Below are positions 46,157 to 54,324 of a stretch of DNA of 64,000 nt, one piece after another. The first letter of the stretch is position 1. Each line of letters opens with the position of its first letter. The position numbers were made by a program, and so were the translations under genes. The notes under the pieces are model-generated. The model was not told the origin of the DNA. It was given only the letters and a program-made list of their open reading frames with translations, and made no database searches. Origin of the DNA: Crateriforma sp964453205 (GTDB lineage: Bacteria > Planctomycetota > Planctomycetia > Pirellulales > Pirellulaceae); assembly GCA_964453205.1 (NCBI GenBank), contig CAYVRC010000006.1, positions 1 to 64,000 on the forward strand. The letters are read 5' to 3'.

Positions 46157-46194
46157 TATAATCAGGGGCGCGTAAGGTGCATGCACCTTCACGC
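46157..46194 (+). promoter_or_regulatory. Candidate -10 box and 16-bp palindrome upstream of the ABC transporter genes
   Basis: TATAAT (46157-46162) is followed, 11 nt later, by the perfect palindrome AAGGTGCATGCACCTT (46174-46189). The palindrome is flanked by GCGT (46170-46173) and ACGC (46191-46194), which extend the symmetry. Its position at or just after the predicted start site fits a repressor operator or a leader hairpin. No good -35 box lies 17 nt upstream. Confidence 0.5.
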
Positions 46195-46197
46195 AGG

Positions 46198-46236
46198 CGT
46201 TCGGAACGTTTTGCCCCAACGTTTCGGACGTTTTTT
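46198..46236 (+). terminator. Intrinsic terminator or attenuator between mgtE and the ABC transporter genes
   Basis: CGTTCGGAACGTT (46198-46210) pairs over 13 bp, with two G-U pairs, to AACGTTTCGGACG (46218-46230) around a TTGCCCC loop. It is followed by six T (46231-46236). It could simply end the efp-mgtE transcript. If the -10 box at 46157 is used, it would also attenuate the downstream transporter mRNA or end a short RNA of about 70 nt. Confidence 0.75.
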
Positions 46237-46390
46237 ATGCGCCGATGTGATTCTTACCGTGTCGGGCCGGCCCACCGCGACGGACACATTGATGTCCGGC
46301 TATAGTGCCGCACAACCCTGTGTGTGGCTACGTTCTTGTGCCACGAAGGACTTGCGATCCGCCGTCCCAGAACCGATTGAACGCCATTTG

Positions 46391-47287
46391 ATGCCCCCCG
46401 CCGAGTCCACACCGGTCGCCGATCCCGGACGCGACGCAACCCGGAGCGGTCGCCACCAACGTTCGATCGCGAGGGCAACGGCGTCGGCTGTCCGTTGCCG
46501 CGGGCTCTCGGTGCATTTCACCACCGGGAGAGGCAAGTCACGTCGCACGATCGCCGCGGTCAATGACGTGAACCTGAGATTGGCCGCCGGACAGATCACC
46601 GCCCTGATCGGTCCCAGCGGTTGCGGTAAAACGACTCTGCTTCGCGCGATGGCCGGATTACAATCACCGGCCGAAGGCGGCGTCGTGCTGGAACCGGTTT
46701 CGCGGTCGACGCGTGGCGAGATCGCTTTCGTCTTTCAGCAACCCGCGCTGTTGCCTTGGCGGACGACGCTGCAAAACGTGATGCTGCCCTTACGGTTGAC
46801 CGGTTGCTGCCCGCGCTCGGAAAATGTCCACCGCGCTGTGGCGATGCTGGAAACCGTCGGGTTAGCCGATTCGTTGCAGCGAATGCCGCATCAGCTTTCC
46901 GGTGGCATGCAGATGCGGGTTTCGATCGCGAGGGCCTTGGTCACCCGGCCCCGTCTGTTGCTGCTGGACGAACCGTTTGCGGCACTGGACGACATGCTCC
47001 GCAGCCAACTGGGCGAACTGCTGCAGCGACTTTGGGCAGAACTTCGGTTCACCGCCGTGATGGTGACACACAACATTGCCGAGGCCATTGAGCTTTCGCA
47101 CCAAGTCGTCGTGATGCGTGAAGGTCGCTGCGCACCGATCCTGGACAACCCGCTGGAATGGCCGCGCGATCCGAATCTCCGCCGCCGGGCCGCGTTCGGT
47201 GAATTCTACGGGGTCGTCAGTGACGCTTTGCGGGGCCAAGCTCCGATCAACGCGATGACCGACGGGCAGCGACGGGTGTCGACGTGA
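46391..47287 (+). CDS. ABC transporter ATP-binding protein (nitrate/sulfonate/NMT1-type)
   Basis: From the ATG at 46391, 298 residues. Walker A is IGPSGCGKTTLL, the Q-loop is in FVFQQPALLPWRTTLQNV, the ABC signature is LSGGMQMRVSIARAL, and Walker B is LLLLDEPFAALD. The H-loop is in VTHNIAEAIEL. It resembles SsuB/TauB/ThiZ ATPases. The longer upstream frame runs through the terminator and palindrome and is excluded. The next gene overlaps it by 4 nt (GTGA). Together the three genes form a full uptake transporter. Confidence 0.92.
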   Translation: MPPAESTPVADPGRDATRSGRHQRSIARATASAVRCRGLSVHFTTGRGKSRRTIAAVNDVNLRLAAGQITALIGPSGCGKTTLLRAMAGLQSPAEGGVVLEPVSRSTRGEIAFVFQQPALLPWRTTLQNVMLPLRLTGCCPRSENVHRAVAMLETVGLADSLQRMPHQLSGGMQMRVSIARALVTRPRLLLLDEPFAALDDMLRSQLGELLQRLWAELRFTAVMVTHNIAEAIELSHQVVVMREGRCAPILDNPLEWPRDPNLRRRAAFGEFYGVVSDALRGQAPINAMTDGQRRVST

Positions 47288-48084
47288 ACGCCGGCGAAGC
47301 AACGACCGGTTGGCGAAGTGCGGCGATGACTATCGTCTCGATCGTTGCCGTGGCGGCCGTCGCGCTGTTGTTCTGGTACGCGTTGGTCGCGGTGTTGGAC
47401 CTGCCCAAGATCCTCTTGCCCAGTCCCTGGCAGGTTTTGCGGGCCGGCTGGGCCGAGCGAGAAACGCTGCTTTGGGGAACCTGGATCACGGGAGTGACCG
47501 CGGCGGTCAGTTTACTGGTCGCCTTGGTGATCGGCGGCGGACTGTCCGTCTTGTTCAGTCAATCGGCGCTGATCCGTCGAGCGTTTTTTCCCTACATCGT
47601 GTTCTTGCAAACCGTACCGATCGTCGCGATCGCCCCGCTGTTGGTGATCTGGAGCGGTTACACGTTTCGCAGCGCCGTGATCGCGACGGTGATCATTTGC
47701 CTGTTTCCGATCATCAACAACACGACGACCGGATTGATGGCGGTTCGCAGAGACCACGACGAGCTGTTTCGGCTGTACGGTGTCGGTCGCACCGGACGGC
47801 TGGTTCGACTGCAGTTCCCCGGGGCGATGCCTCAGATCATGCTAGGGCTGCGGATCAGCAGTGGTCTGGCCGTCATCGGCGCGATCGTGGCAGAATTCTT
47901 CGTCAGCAACGGTTCGACCTACGACGGCTTGGGCGCGTTGATGACCGGCTGGCAGGGGCGTTCGCAAACCGACGCCCTGATGGCCGCGTTGTTTGCCTCC
48001 GCCGCCCTCGGTCTCGTTCTTTTCGGCTTCGTCCAACTCGTCGCGGCGACCGTGCTGCGACGCTGGACGCGGCTGGAGACCTAA
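47284..48084 (+). CDS. ABC transporter permease (SsuC/TauC/ThiX type)
   Basis: A 266-residue inner-membrane protein with about six transmembrane helices. It has the EAA-type cytoplasmic loop in VRRDHDELFRLYGVGRTGRLVRLQFPGAMPQIMLGLRIS, and FLQTVPIVAIAPLLVIWSG upstream of it. The start is GTG at 47284, overlapping the ATPase stop as GTGA. It forms the channel for the transporter with the ATPase and the lipoprotein encoded next. Confidence 0.92.
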   Translation: MNAGEATTGWRSAAMTIVSIVAVAAVALLFWYALVAVLDLPKILLPSPWQVLRAGWAERETLLWGTWITGVTAAVSLLVALVIGGGLSVLFSQSALIRRAFFPYIVFLQTVPIVAIAPLLVIWSGYTFRSAVIATVIICLFPIINNTTTGLMAVRRDHDELFRLYGVGRTGRLVRLQFPGAMPQIMLGLRISSGLAVIGAIVAEFFVSNGSTYDGLGALMTGWQGRSQTDALMAALFASAALGLVLFGFVQLVAATVLRRWTRLET

Positions 48085-48134
48085 ACGATCAAGCGAGCCT
48101 TCTTTTCCTGCTCAACCGAAACGAACACGCGAAC

Positions 48135-49148
48135 ATGTCTACATCTGCCAAGCTCAACCGACAAACCTTCTTGCGTTCTTTGGCAGCGTTGCCCGCCCTG
48201 GTGACCGGATGCAATCGCGACGCGTCCCCGGGCGTCAAGGTCCAACTGAATTGGTATCCCGAATCGGAACACGGCGGCGTTTATCAGGCCTTGGCTGACG
48301 GCACCTACCAGGCGGCCGGCTTGACCGTCGACGTTCGACCCGGCGGGCGTGCCACGCCCGTCGCGCCGGAGTTGGATTTGGGGCGTTGTCAGTTCGCGAT
48401 CACCGGCGCCGATGACGTCGTTCAGTTTCGCAGCGAAGGTTCCGACGTGGTGGCCGTTTTGGCCGCCCTCCAAAACCATCCGCGTTGCATCATGGTCAAT
48501 GCCGCCAGCCCCGTCGAAAACTTTGCGGATTTCGCCTCCAGCGGCATGACCTTGCAGTGTCAGCCCGGGCGTGGCTTTCTGGCGTTCATGGAGCAGAAAG
48601 GTTTCCTCAAGACTGTCAAGCAGGTTCCCTATCACGGCAGCGTTTCCTCGTTGGTGACGGACCCGACGATTGCCATTCAAGCTTATTCCTTCGCCGAACC
48701 GTTGTTGGCGCAGCAACAAGGTGTCGCCACCCGACAATTGATGGTCAGCGAATTGGGGTGGAATCCCTATTCCAGCGTCTTGGTGACGACCAACGAACTG
48801 ATTCAAAACCGACCGGAACTGGTCGGTCAGGTCGTCAAGGCGACCCGGCGGGGATGGGAAAACTATTTCCGTGATCCGAAGCTGGGAAACGCCGCCATTC
48901 TTTCGGCGAACCGTCACGGCATGACCGCGGAAGCGTTGGCGTTCGGCGCCGAACAGATGAAGCCGCTGGCCATGCCGGCGGGTTTCGATCCGTCAAATTT
49001 CGGACGAATGACGCGGGAGCGTTGGCGTGATTTGGTCACCCAGATCGACAGCTTTGATACGGCCCGGGCCGGAAAGGTGGACGCGTCGCAATGCTTCACC
49101 AACGAATTCTTGCCCTCGGATCAACCAGCGGCTGCCACCGGCGGCTAG
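48135..49148 (+). CDS. ABC transporter substrate-binding lipoprotein (NMT1/THI5/SsuA-like)
   Basis: The 337-residue protein has a lipoprotein signal ending LPALVTGC. An NMT1/SsuA-like periplasmic binding domain follows, with KVQLNWYPESEHGGVYQAL, FAITGADDVVQFRSEG, and IAIQAYSFAEPLLAQQQGV. This subfamily binds substrates such as the thiamine pyrimidine HMP, riboflavin, sulfonates or aromatic compounds. The CCCFC-type HMP motif was not seen and no TPP riboswitch precedes the operon, so the substrate is open. The start is ATG at 48135. The stop overlaps the stop of the convergent esterase gene by 4 nt. Confidence 0.9.
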   Translation: MSTSAKLNRQTFLRSLAALPALVTGCNRDASPGVKVQLNWYPESEHGGVYQALADGTYQAAGLTVDVRPGGRATPVAPELDLGRCQFAITGADDVVQFRSEGSDVVAVLAALQNHPRCIMVNAASPVENFADFASSGMTLQCQPGRGFLAFMEQKGFLKTVKQVPYHGSVSSLVTDPTIAIQAYSFAEPLLAQQQGVATRQLMVSELGWNPYSSVLVTTNELIQNRPELVGQVVKATRRGWENYFRDPKLGNAAILSANRHGMTAEALAFGAEQMKPLAMPAGFDPSNFGRMTRERWRDLVTQIDSFDTARAGKVDASQCFTNEFLPSDQPAAATGG

Positions 49149-50089
49149 TCGATGGTCGCTTTCATCGCGCGCACGTGGTGATCGAACCACAGCGGGGCCA
49201 AACGCCGCATCACTGCGACCCGATTGTGGACCAGTCCGTCCAGTTCCAGGTACGTGTGGTCGATGTCCAGTTCCAGCAATAAATCGTGAAAGTCGCGAAT
49301 CGTCTGGATGTGACCACCGTCTTTCGTCCCACACAGGATTTGAATCCGAACCAAGTCATTGATTTTGTCTCGATTGGCGCGGGTCACCGCGTAAACATCG
49401 TTGGCTTCCCACACGCTGCGTTCGTCACCGAGCAACAGTCCGCCACGCTCGTCCGGCGGAGTTTGATCGTAGATCTCCAGCAGATGCGGTACATTGCCGG
49501 CTTGGCAATTCAACGAACAAAACAATTCCGGATGACGAACGACCAGCCGCGTCGCCCCGCGTCCCCCCATCGAAAATCCTTCGATGCAGCGGCCGCTGCG
49601 ATCTGAAATCGTACGGTAATTCGCGTCGATCATCGGAATGAATTCGTCGATGAAGATCGATTCGATCGGATAGCGGCCGTCGGCACTGTCTTTATAGAAC
49701 GTACTGTGGCCGCCGTTGAAAAACGTCATGATCATCGGCGGCACGATGCCTTTCGTGATCTGTTCGTGCAGCAACTCCGCCGCATTCAATCCGCGCAGTT
49801 CGTCGCCGCCATTTCCGTGCAGGTTGTAGATGACGGGGAAACGCCGGCTCGAATCGGCTCGGTAGGACGGTGGCAAGTAGATGCAATAACCAATGTCTTG
49901 ATCCACCAATTCGCTAGGAAACGTGTGATGCGCGACCCCCGTCGGTAGCGGCAAGTCTGATTCCTGTGGCGGATTGATCCACCGGATCGAAGGCCCAGGC
50001 TTGGAATCGCTTTGTGCAAATAGTGACGATTCCGTGAAACCGGCAAGAACACAGCAACCGGCAAGAAAATATCCGAAACGCCCGCACAT
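49145..50089 (-). CDS. Secreted alpha/beta-hydrolase esterase (esterase D-like)
   Basis: From the ATG at 50089, 314 residues. A signal peptide ends near SSLFAQ. The alpha/beta-hydrolase core has NLHGNGGDELRGLN (oxyanion region), nucleophile serine in EGFSMGGRGATRLV (GxSxG), the acid region near LCGTKDGGHIQTI, and a late histidine in LDGLVHNR. It resembles the esterase D/feruloyl-esterase group and probably cleaves ester bonds outside the cytoplasm. The longer frame starts at a TTG (50107) and seems less likely. It shares the region with two further secreted genes transcribed in the same direction. Confidence 0.85.
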   Translation of the reverse strand: MCGRFGYFLAGCCVLAGFTESSLFAQSDSKPGPSIRWINPPQESDLPLPTGVAHHTFPSELVDQDIGYCIYLPPSYRADSSRRFPVIYNLHGNGGDELRGLNAAELLHEQITKGIVPPMIMTFFNGGHSTFYKDSADGRYPIESIFIDEFIPMIDANYRTISDRSGRCIEGFSMGGRGATRLVVRHPELFCSLNCQAGNVPHLLEIYDQTPPDERGGLLLGDERSVWEANDVYAVTRANRDKINDLVRIQILCGTKDGGHIQTIRDFHDLLLELDIDHTYLELDGLVHNRVAVMRRLAPLWFDHHVRAMKATID

Positions 50090-50257
50090 GTTGTAAAACC
50101 AATTCAATGAAAAACGCGAAAGAAAAGAAACGACGCGGTCGGCTTCGGCAACGCGAAGCTCCGTCGAGGTTGGTCACAACGCATGAGCGGAGAGAAACCT
50201 GACTTGGTCTCGCGATCATGGCGGGAGGCCGAGTCTCCGGCCACAATTGTTCTCCGC

Positions 50258-51265
50258 TCAACGGACCTTGACCAGCTTCATGATGCGGCCGGAGACGTTC
50301 CAGTCCTGGACGTAAAGGTTGCCCTCTTTGTCCCACGACGATCCGTGAGTCCCGCTGAAGACGCCCTCGATCCATTGGTCTTGCGGAACGTTGAAACTGC
50401 CGCGTGTTTTCGGATTCGAGTTGTGTCCCAGCACCGCGATGATCGTGTTGCTTTTGTCCAAGATGACCAGTCGTCCTTGCAAGTCAGGAACCGAAACGTA
50501 ATCGCCCCGGATCGAAACGGAAGTCGGCATTCCCAGACCGGAAACGACGACCTCGATGAACTCACCGTCCAGGCCGTAGTGAACCAAGCGACCCTTCGGT
50601 TTGTGATTGCGGTCGCAAATCAACAGCCTTGGCGGGTCATACCGGGTATCCAAAGTCATCCCGTGGGCGGTGTTGAATTGCTTCAAACCGTTCCCTTTGA
50701 CGCCAAAGTGACGAAGGTATTTGCCGTTCTTGTCGAAGCGAAAGACATGGTTGCTGGCGTAACCGTCCGAAAGAAAAATGTCTCCGTCGGGCGACACCGT
50801 GATGGCGGTCGGGCTGAATTTCTCCAACTTCAATCCCGACTCCTCCGGAAACGGCAAGCGAAGCACGACTTGCCCGCTGTGGGCGTTGAACTTGATGCCT
50901 TCGCCGTCTTTGTTGCGTGCACCATAGATGAATTCTCCGCCGACTTCTTCACGGATCTCCATGTCATGGATGTTCGAATAATCTTTCCCCAAGTATGACT
51001 GGATGACTTGTCCCTCGGGCGTGAACACAAACACGCCTTGTTGGGCGCTGGTGTAAATGTTGCCAGCCTTATCAACCACCACGCCGCCGTGCGTGGGGCC
51101 GATCGCCGAATTTCCGTCCGGACGAAGCCCCCATCCGGGAACCGTGTCAAACGTCATCTCGCCACAGCCCATTCGGACGGGCATTGGATCCGCGGCGAAA
51201 GCACGCGGCAGGAACAATAAAGAAAGAAAAAGCGTGGCCGAGCCGACGCGAAGATGATTCAGCAT
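50258..51265 (-). CDS. Secreted NHL-repeat (six-bladed beta-propeller) protein
   Basis: From the ATG at 51265, 335 residues with signal peptide ending LPRAFAADP. The mature part carries NHL-type repeats: GGVVVDKAGNIYTSAQQGVFVFTPEG, PTAITVSPDGDIFLSDGYASNHVFRFDKNGK, HGMTLDTRYDPPRLLICDRNH, and GSSWDKEGNLYVQDWNVSGRIMKL. These build a propeller like peptidyl-alpha-hydroxyglycine lyase or SMP-30 types. A binding or lyase role is possible; no active site could be fixed. About 170 nt with no clear feature separates it from the downstream esterase, and about 150 nt from the upstream triple-domain gene. Confidence 0.85.
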   Translation of the reverse strand: MLNHLRVGSATLFLSLLFLPRAFAADPMPVRMGCGEMTFDTVPGWGLRPDGNSAIGPTHGGVVVDKAGNIYTSAQQGVFVFTPEGQVIQSYLGKDYSNIHDMEIREEVGGEFIYGARNKDGEGIKFNAHSGQVVLRLPFPEESGLKLEKFSPTAITVSPDGDIFLSDGYASNHVFRFDKNGKYLRHFGVKGNGLKQFNTAHGMTLDTRYDPPRLLICDRNHKPKGRLVHYGLDGEFIEVVVSGLGMPTSVSIRGDYVSVPDLQGRLVILDKSNTIIAVLGHNSNPKTRGSFNVPQDQWIEGVFSGTHGSSWDKEGNLYVQDWNVSGRIMKLVKVR

Positions 51266-51418
51266 TTGCAATCCGATGGAAGGGAGGTTTGGGGCGGGGA
51301 AATCGTTCAGGAGGGAGCGCCAGCGCTTCGGGTTACCGTGTTCCGAGTAACCCTCATTCGTTTTCGCGGCAGTTCGCGGCGAAGGGCAGACGAGAATGAC
51401 CACGGGCCGCGATCGAGA

Positions 51419-54013
51419 TCACTCCACGGCAAGCCGACGTCGATACACGGTCGTGCCGTTGGTGACGTACAGGTAGCTGTGTCCCGGGCCGGCCAAAACA
51501 CAACTCGTCAGTGGTTCGTCGGGATCTGGTTTCGGCAGCACGCCGCAAGGCCGACCGGTCGGATCAAAGATTTGCACGCCGACCGCGCTGGTCACGTAGT
51601 AGCGTCCGACTTTGTCGACCGACATGCCGTCGCCGCGGGAAGCCGTGTGGTAGGGCGGCGGTTCGTTGAACCGGAACTCGCCTTCAGGGTCGACGGTCAA
51701 ACGCATCGGCATCGTCGGCATCTTGGCGTCCAGTTCGCCCTTCTTTCCCACGCGGAACGTCCAGGTCGTCATGCCGCCGGAATCGGACACCGCCAAAGTG
51801 CCGCCATCGTCGGACAAGGCAATTCCGTTGGGCCGCGTGATGCCGACGTCCACGGCGGTCGACTCGCCGGACGTCGGATCGATGCGTGTCACTTGTTTGA
51901 TCTTGGTTTCCGTGATCAGGATCATCCCGTCGCCGGTAACCGCCAAATCGTTCGGCTTGACATTGTCGGCAACGGTTTCGACTTTGCCGGAATCGGGATG
52001 GATCGAAATCACACGGTTCGCGGAACCTTGGCAACCGTAAAGTTTTCCGTCGGGGCCGAATTCCAGTCCGCTGACGGCTTGGTCGGTGATCGTCGTTTTC
52101 TTGCCGTCGGTGACGTCAATGCGATAGACCGCGGGTGCTTTCATGTCGCAGAAGTAAAAGTTGCCTTCTCGGTCGGTACACGGTGCGTCGGCAAATCCCA
52201 AGTCTTTCGCGACGACTTCCCAGGTCCGCCCCGGTACCAACAAGTTCAACAGGGTCAGGTCACCTTTCAAGTCGTCGCTGGTGTCGATTTCGGGCACGTG
52301 CGTTTCGTTTCGCCACAACCATTTCATGGCTTCGGGAAACAGCGGACTGCCGAAATCGGGTCCGTGCGAGTAACCCTCGGCCCAATCAAAGCGGGTGTCG
52401 TATCCCATGTAGCTCAGCGCCGATGCCATCCGCTGGTTCGCCCAAGGCCAGCTTCCGAACTGATTGTCGACGTCGCCGCTGGTGTCGGCCATGTAGATGC
52501 GAATCGGTTTGGGCTCCGTTTTGCGGACCAATGCCGGGTAAACGTTGCCGCCGCGGATGTTGGTGAAGCTGCCGACACTGGAGTAGACCTTGCCGAACTT
52601 GTCGGGGCGTTCCCAAGCCACCGTGAACGCACAGATGGCGCCGGAACTGGACCCCGCGATCGCTCGCATCGCGGGATCCGTGCTGATGTTGTAGCGGGAT
52701 TCGACCGTCGGCAAAATTTCTTCCAACAGGAATTGTGAATAGCGATCGCCCAAGCTGTCGTATTCGAAGCTGCGGTTGGACGATTTGTTGCCCTGGCGTG
52801 GCTTGGTTTTCTCATGCCCGGGATTGATGAACACCGCGACGGTCGGTGGCATCTCGCCGCGTGCGATCAAGTTGTCCAAAACGATGGGAATTCGCCATTT
52901 TCCTTCGACATCGCTAAGCCGCTGACCGTCTTGAACGACCAACAACGCCGCAGGTGTGGACGCGTCGTATTGATCGGGAACGTAGATCGACCAGTCACGA
53001 ATCGTGCCGGCGAAGATCTCGGACTCCCAAGGCGGCATGGTTTCGACCTTGCCGCGGGGGACTTTGTCACCGGCGATCTGATCGGGATGAGCCTGCCAGC
53101 CCGGCTTGGTTTCCGGCGACGGAATGACGGTCGGCGCGGCATCGTCATCCCACAACCAACGCAATGCATCGGAGAAGACTTTCCCGGCGAACTTGCCCGT
53201 GTGACCGCCTTCGGTCATGACCAACTTGTACGGATAACCGGCATACTGCAACGCGGCGGCTAAATCTTGATTCCCCAGCGGCCAATTGCCGTGCAGGTTG
53301 TTCAGGTCGTCCCGGCCGTCGTGCAAATAAATCTTCAGCGGTTTCGGATCGGCTTTGGTTTTGCGGACCAGTCCCGGATAGGCCCAACCGCCACGGATGT
53401 TCGTGAAGCTGCCGATGTGGCTGAGTACTTTGCCGAATGCTTCGGGCCGCTCCCAAGCCACCGTGAAAGCACAGATGCCGCCCGAGGAAATGCCGCACAC
53501 GGCGCGATCCGCCGGGTCTTGGGAAACGTTCAAGCCTTGGGTGGCGGTCGGTAAAAACTCGTCGATCAAGAAACGAGCGTACCGATCCCCGAGGGAATCG
53601 TATTCGAAGGAGCGATTGCTGCGATCCGCCGCGTCAGGCAGTGTCGCGGGGACGGTGCCGGGATTGACGAACACGGCGATCGTCACGGGCATCGCCTTTC
53701 GGCCGATCAGCTCATCGAAAACCGCGGGAACCCGAAAAGCGCCGTCGGGTCTGGCATAGTTCTTGCCATCCATGAACACCATCAGGCCGGCGGGTTTGGC
53801 CGGATCGTATTCCGCCGGGACGTAGACGCTGTACTCCCGGGTCGTTCCCGGAAAAATTCGGCTGCTGTCAAACACGCCCGAGGTCAATTCGCCCCGCGGT
53901 GCGGTCGCTTCGCCCCCTTGGACGATTTCGTCGGCGGTGATCGGTCCGACAAGCTGACACGCAAGGCCGGTAAGCAGCAGTGCCGCGACCAATGTTTTCG
54001 ACATGGATTTCAT
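51419..54013 (-). CDS. Secreted protein with two tandem esterase domains and an SMP-30/gluconolactonase domain
   Basis: An 864-residue protein. A signal peptide (1-27) is followed by two closely related enterochelin-esterase-like hydrolase domains (about 45-292 and 325-568). The first has nucleophile Ser176 (GISSG) and His271 (EGGHTG); the second has Ser456 (GSSSG) and His550 (YSHGP). The identical stretch NRSFEYDSLGDRY and the shared CAFTVAWERP show a recent internal duplication with an offset of 280 residues. Residues 590-864 are a six-bladed SMP-30/gluconolactonase-like propeller (VSGLEFGPDGKLYGCQGS, KPNDLAVTGDG, RPNGIALSDDGGTL). It is probably an extracytoplasmic esterase/lactonase acting on sugar esters or lactones; the substrate is unknown. 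Confidence 0.88.
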   Translation of the reverse strand: MKSMSKTLVAALLLTGLACQLVGPITADEIVQGGEATAPRGELTSGVFDSSRIFPGTTREYSVYVPAEYDPAKPAGLMVFMDGKNYARPDGAFRVPAVFDELIGRKAMPVTIAVFVNPGTVPATLPDAADRSNRSFEYDSLGDRYARFLIDEFLPTATQGLNVSQDPADRAVCGISSGGICAFTVAWERPEAFGKVLSHIGSFTNIRGGWAYPGLVRKTKADPKPLKIYLHDGRDDLNNLHGNWPLGNQDLAAALQYAGYPYKLVMTEGGHTGKFAGKVFSDALRWLWDDDAAPTVIPSPETKPGWQAHPDQIAGDKVPRGKVETMPPWESEIFAGTIRDWSIYVPDQYDASTPAALLVVQDGQRLSDVEGKWRIPIVLDNLIARGEMPPTVAVFINPGHEKTKPRQGNKSSNRSFEYDSLGDRYSQFLLEEILPTVESRYNISTDPAMRAIAGSSSGAICAFTVAWERPDKFGKVYSSVGSFTNIRGGNVYPALVRKTEPKPIRIYMADTSGDVDNQFGSWPWANQRMASALSYMGYDTRFDWAEGYSHGPDFGSPLFPEAMKWLWRNETHVPEIDTSDDLKGDLTLLNLLVPGRTWEVVAKDLGFADAPCTDREGNFYFCDMKAPAVYRIDVTDGKKTTITDQAVSGLEFGPDGKLYGCQGSANRVISIHPDSGKVETVADNVKPNDLAVTGDGMILITETKIKQVTRIDPTSGESTAVDVGITRPNGIALSDDGGTLAVSDSGGMTTWTFRVGKKGELDAKMPTMPMRLTVDPEGEFRFNEPPPYHTASRGDGMSVDKVGRYYVTSAVGVQIFDPTGRPCGVLPKPDPDEPLTSCVLAGPGHSYLYVTNGTTVYRRRLAVE

Positions 54014-54324
54014 CGGGAACTGGTTTTGAAAAAGTGGAATCGAGAATGGTCGGGCGGGAAGCCGCCGGGGAGCCCATAAGTTAGTCGAAGCCGCGCCCGT
54101 CGTGTCCGTCGCCGACCGCTAGCCGTCCTTTCCGGTCACGATCCGGCTGAAACCTCGGCCCGCGCCCGACCGGCCGAACGCCGACTTTGCGTCGCCGGAA
54201 ACGTCGTGAAACACGTCTTGGGAATTGACCTGACGAAGATGTTCCCGTCCGTGCTAAAAGCTTTTTCATCTGGTCCGCCGGGGCCACACGATTGCTTTGC
54301 CACCGCAATGACGAGAACTATTCG
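54014..54324. other. Divergent noncoding region between the triple-domain gene and cfa
   Basis: About 310 nt without a plausible gene. It should contain promoters for both flanking genes. A TTGACC (54223-54228) is the best -35-like box toward cfa, but no -10 box of good quality sits at 16-18 nt. No hairpin or repeat of note was seen. Confidence 0.4.

Noticed and set aside
46107..46390. TPP (thi-box) or M-box riboswitch upstream of the ABC transporter or mgtE
   Set aside because: No thi-box core sequence is present. mgtE starts 1 nt after efp, leaving no room for an M-box.
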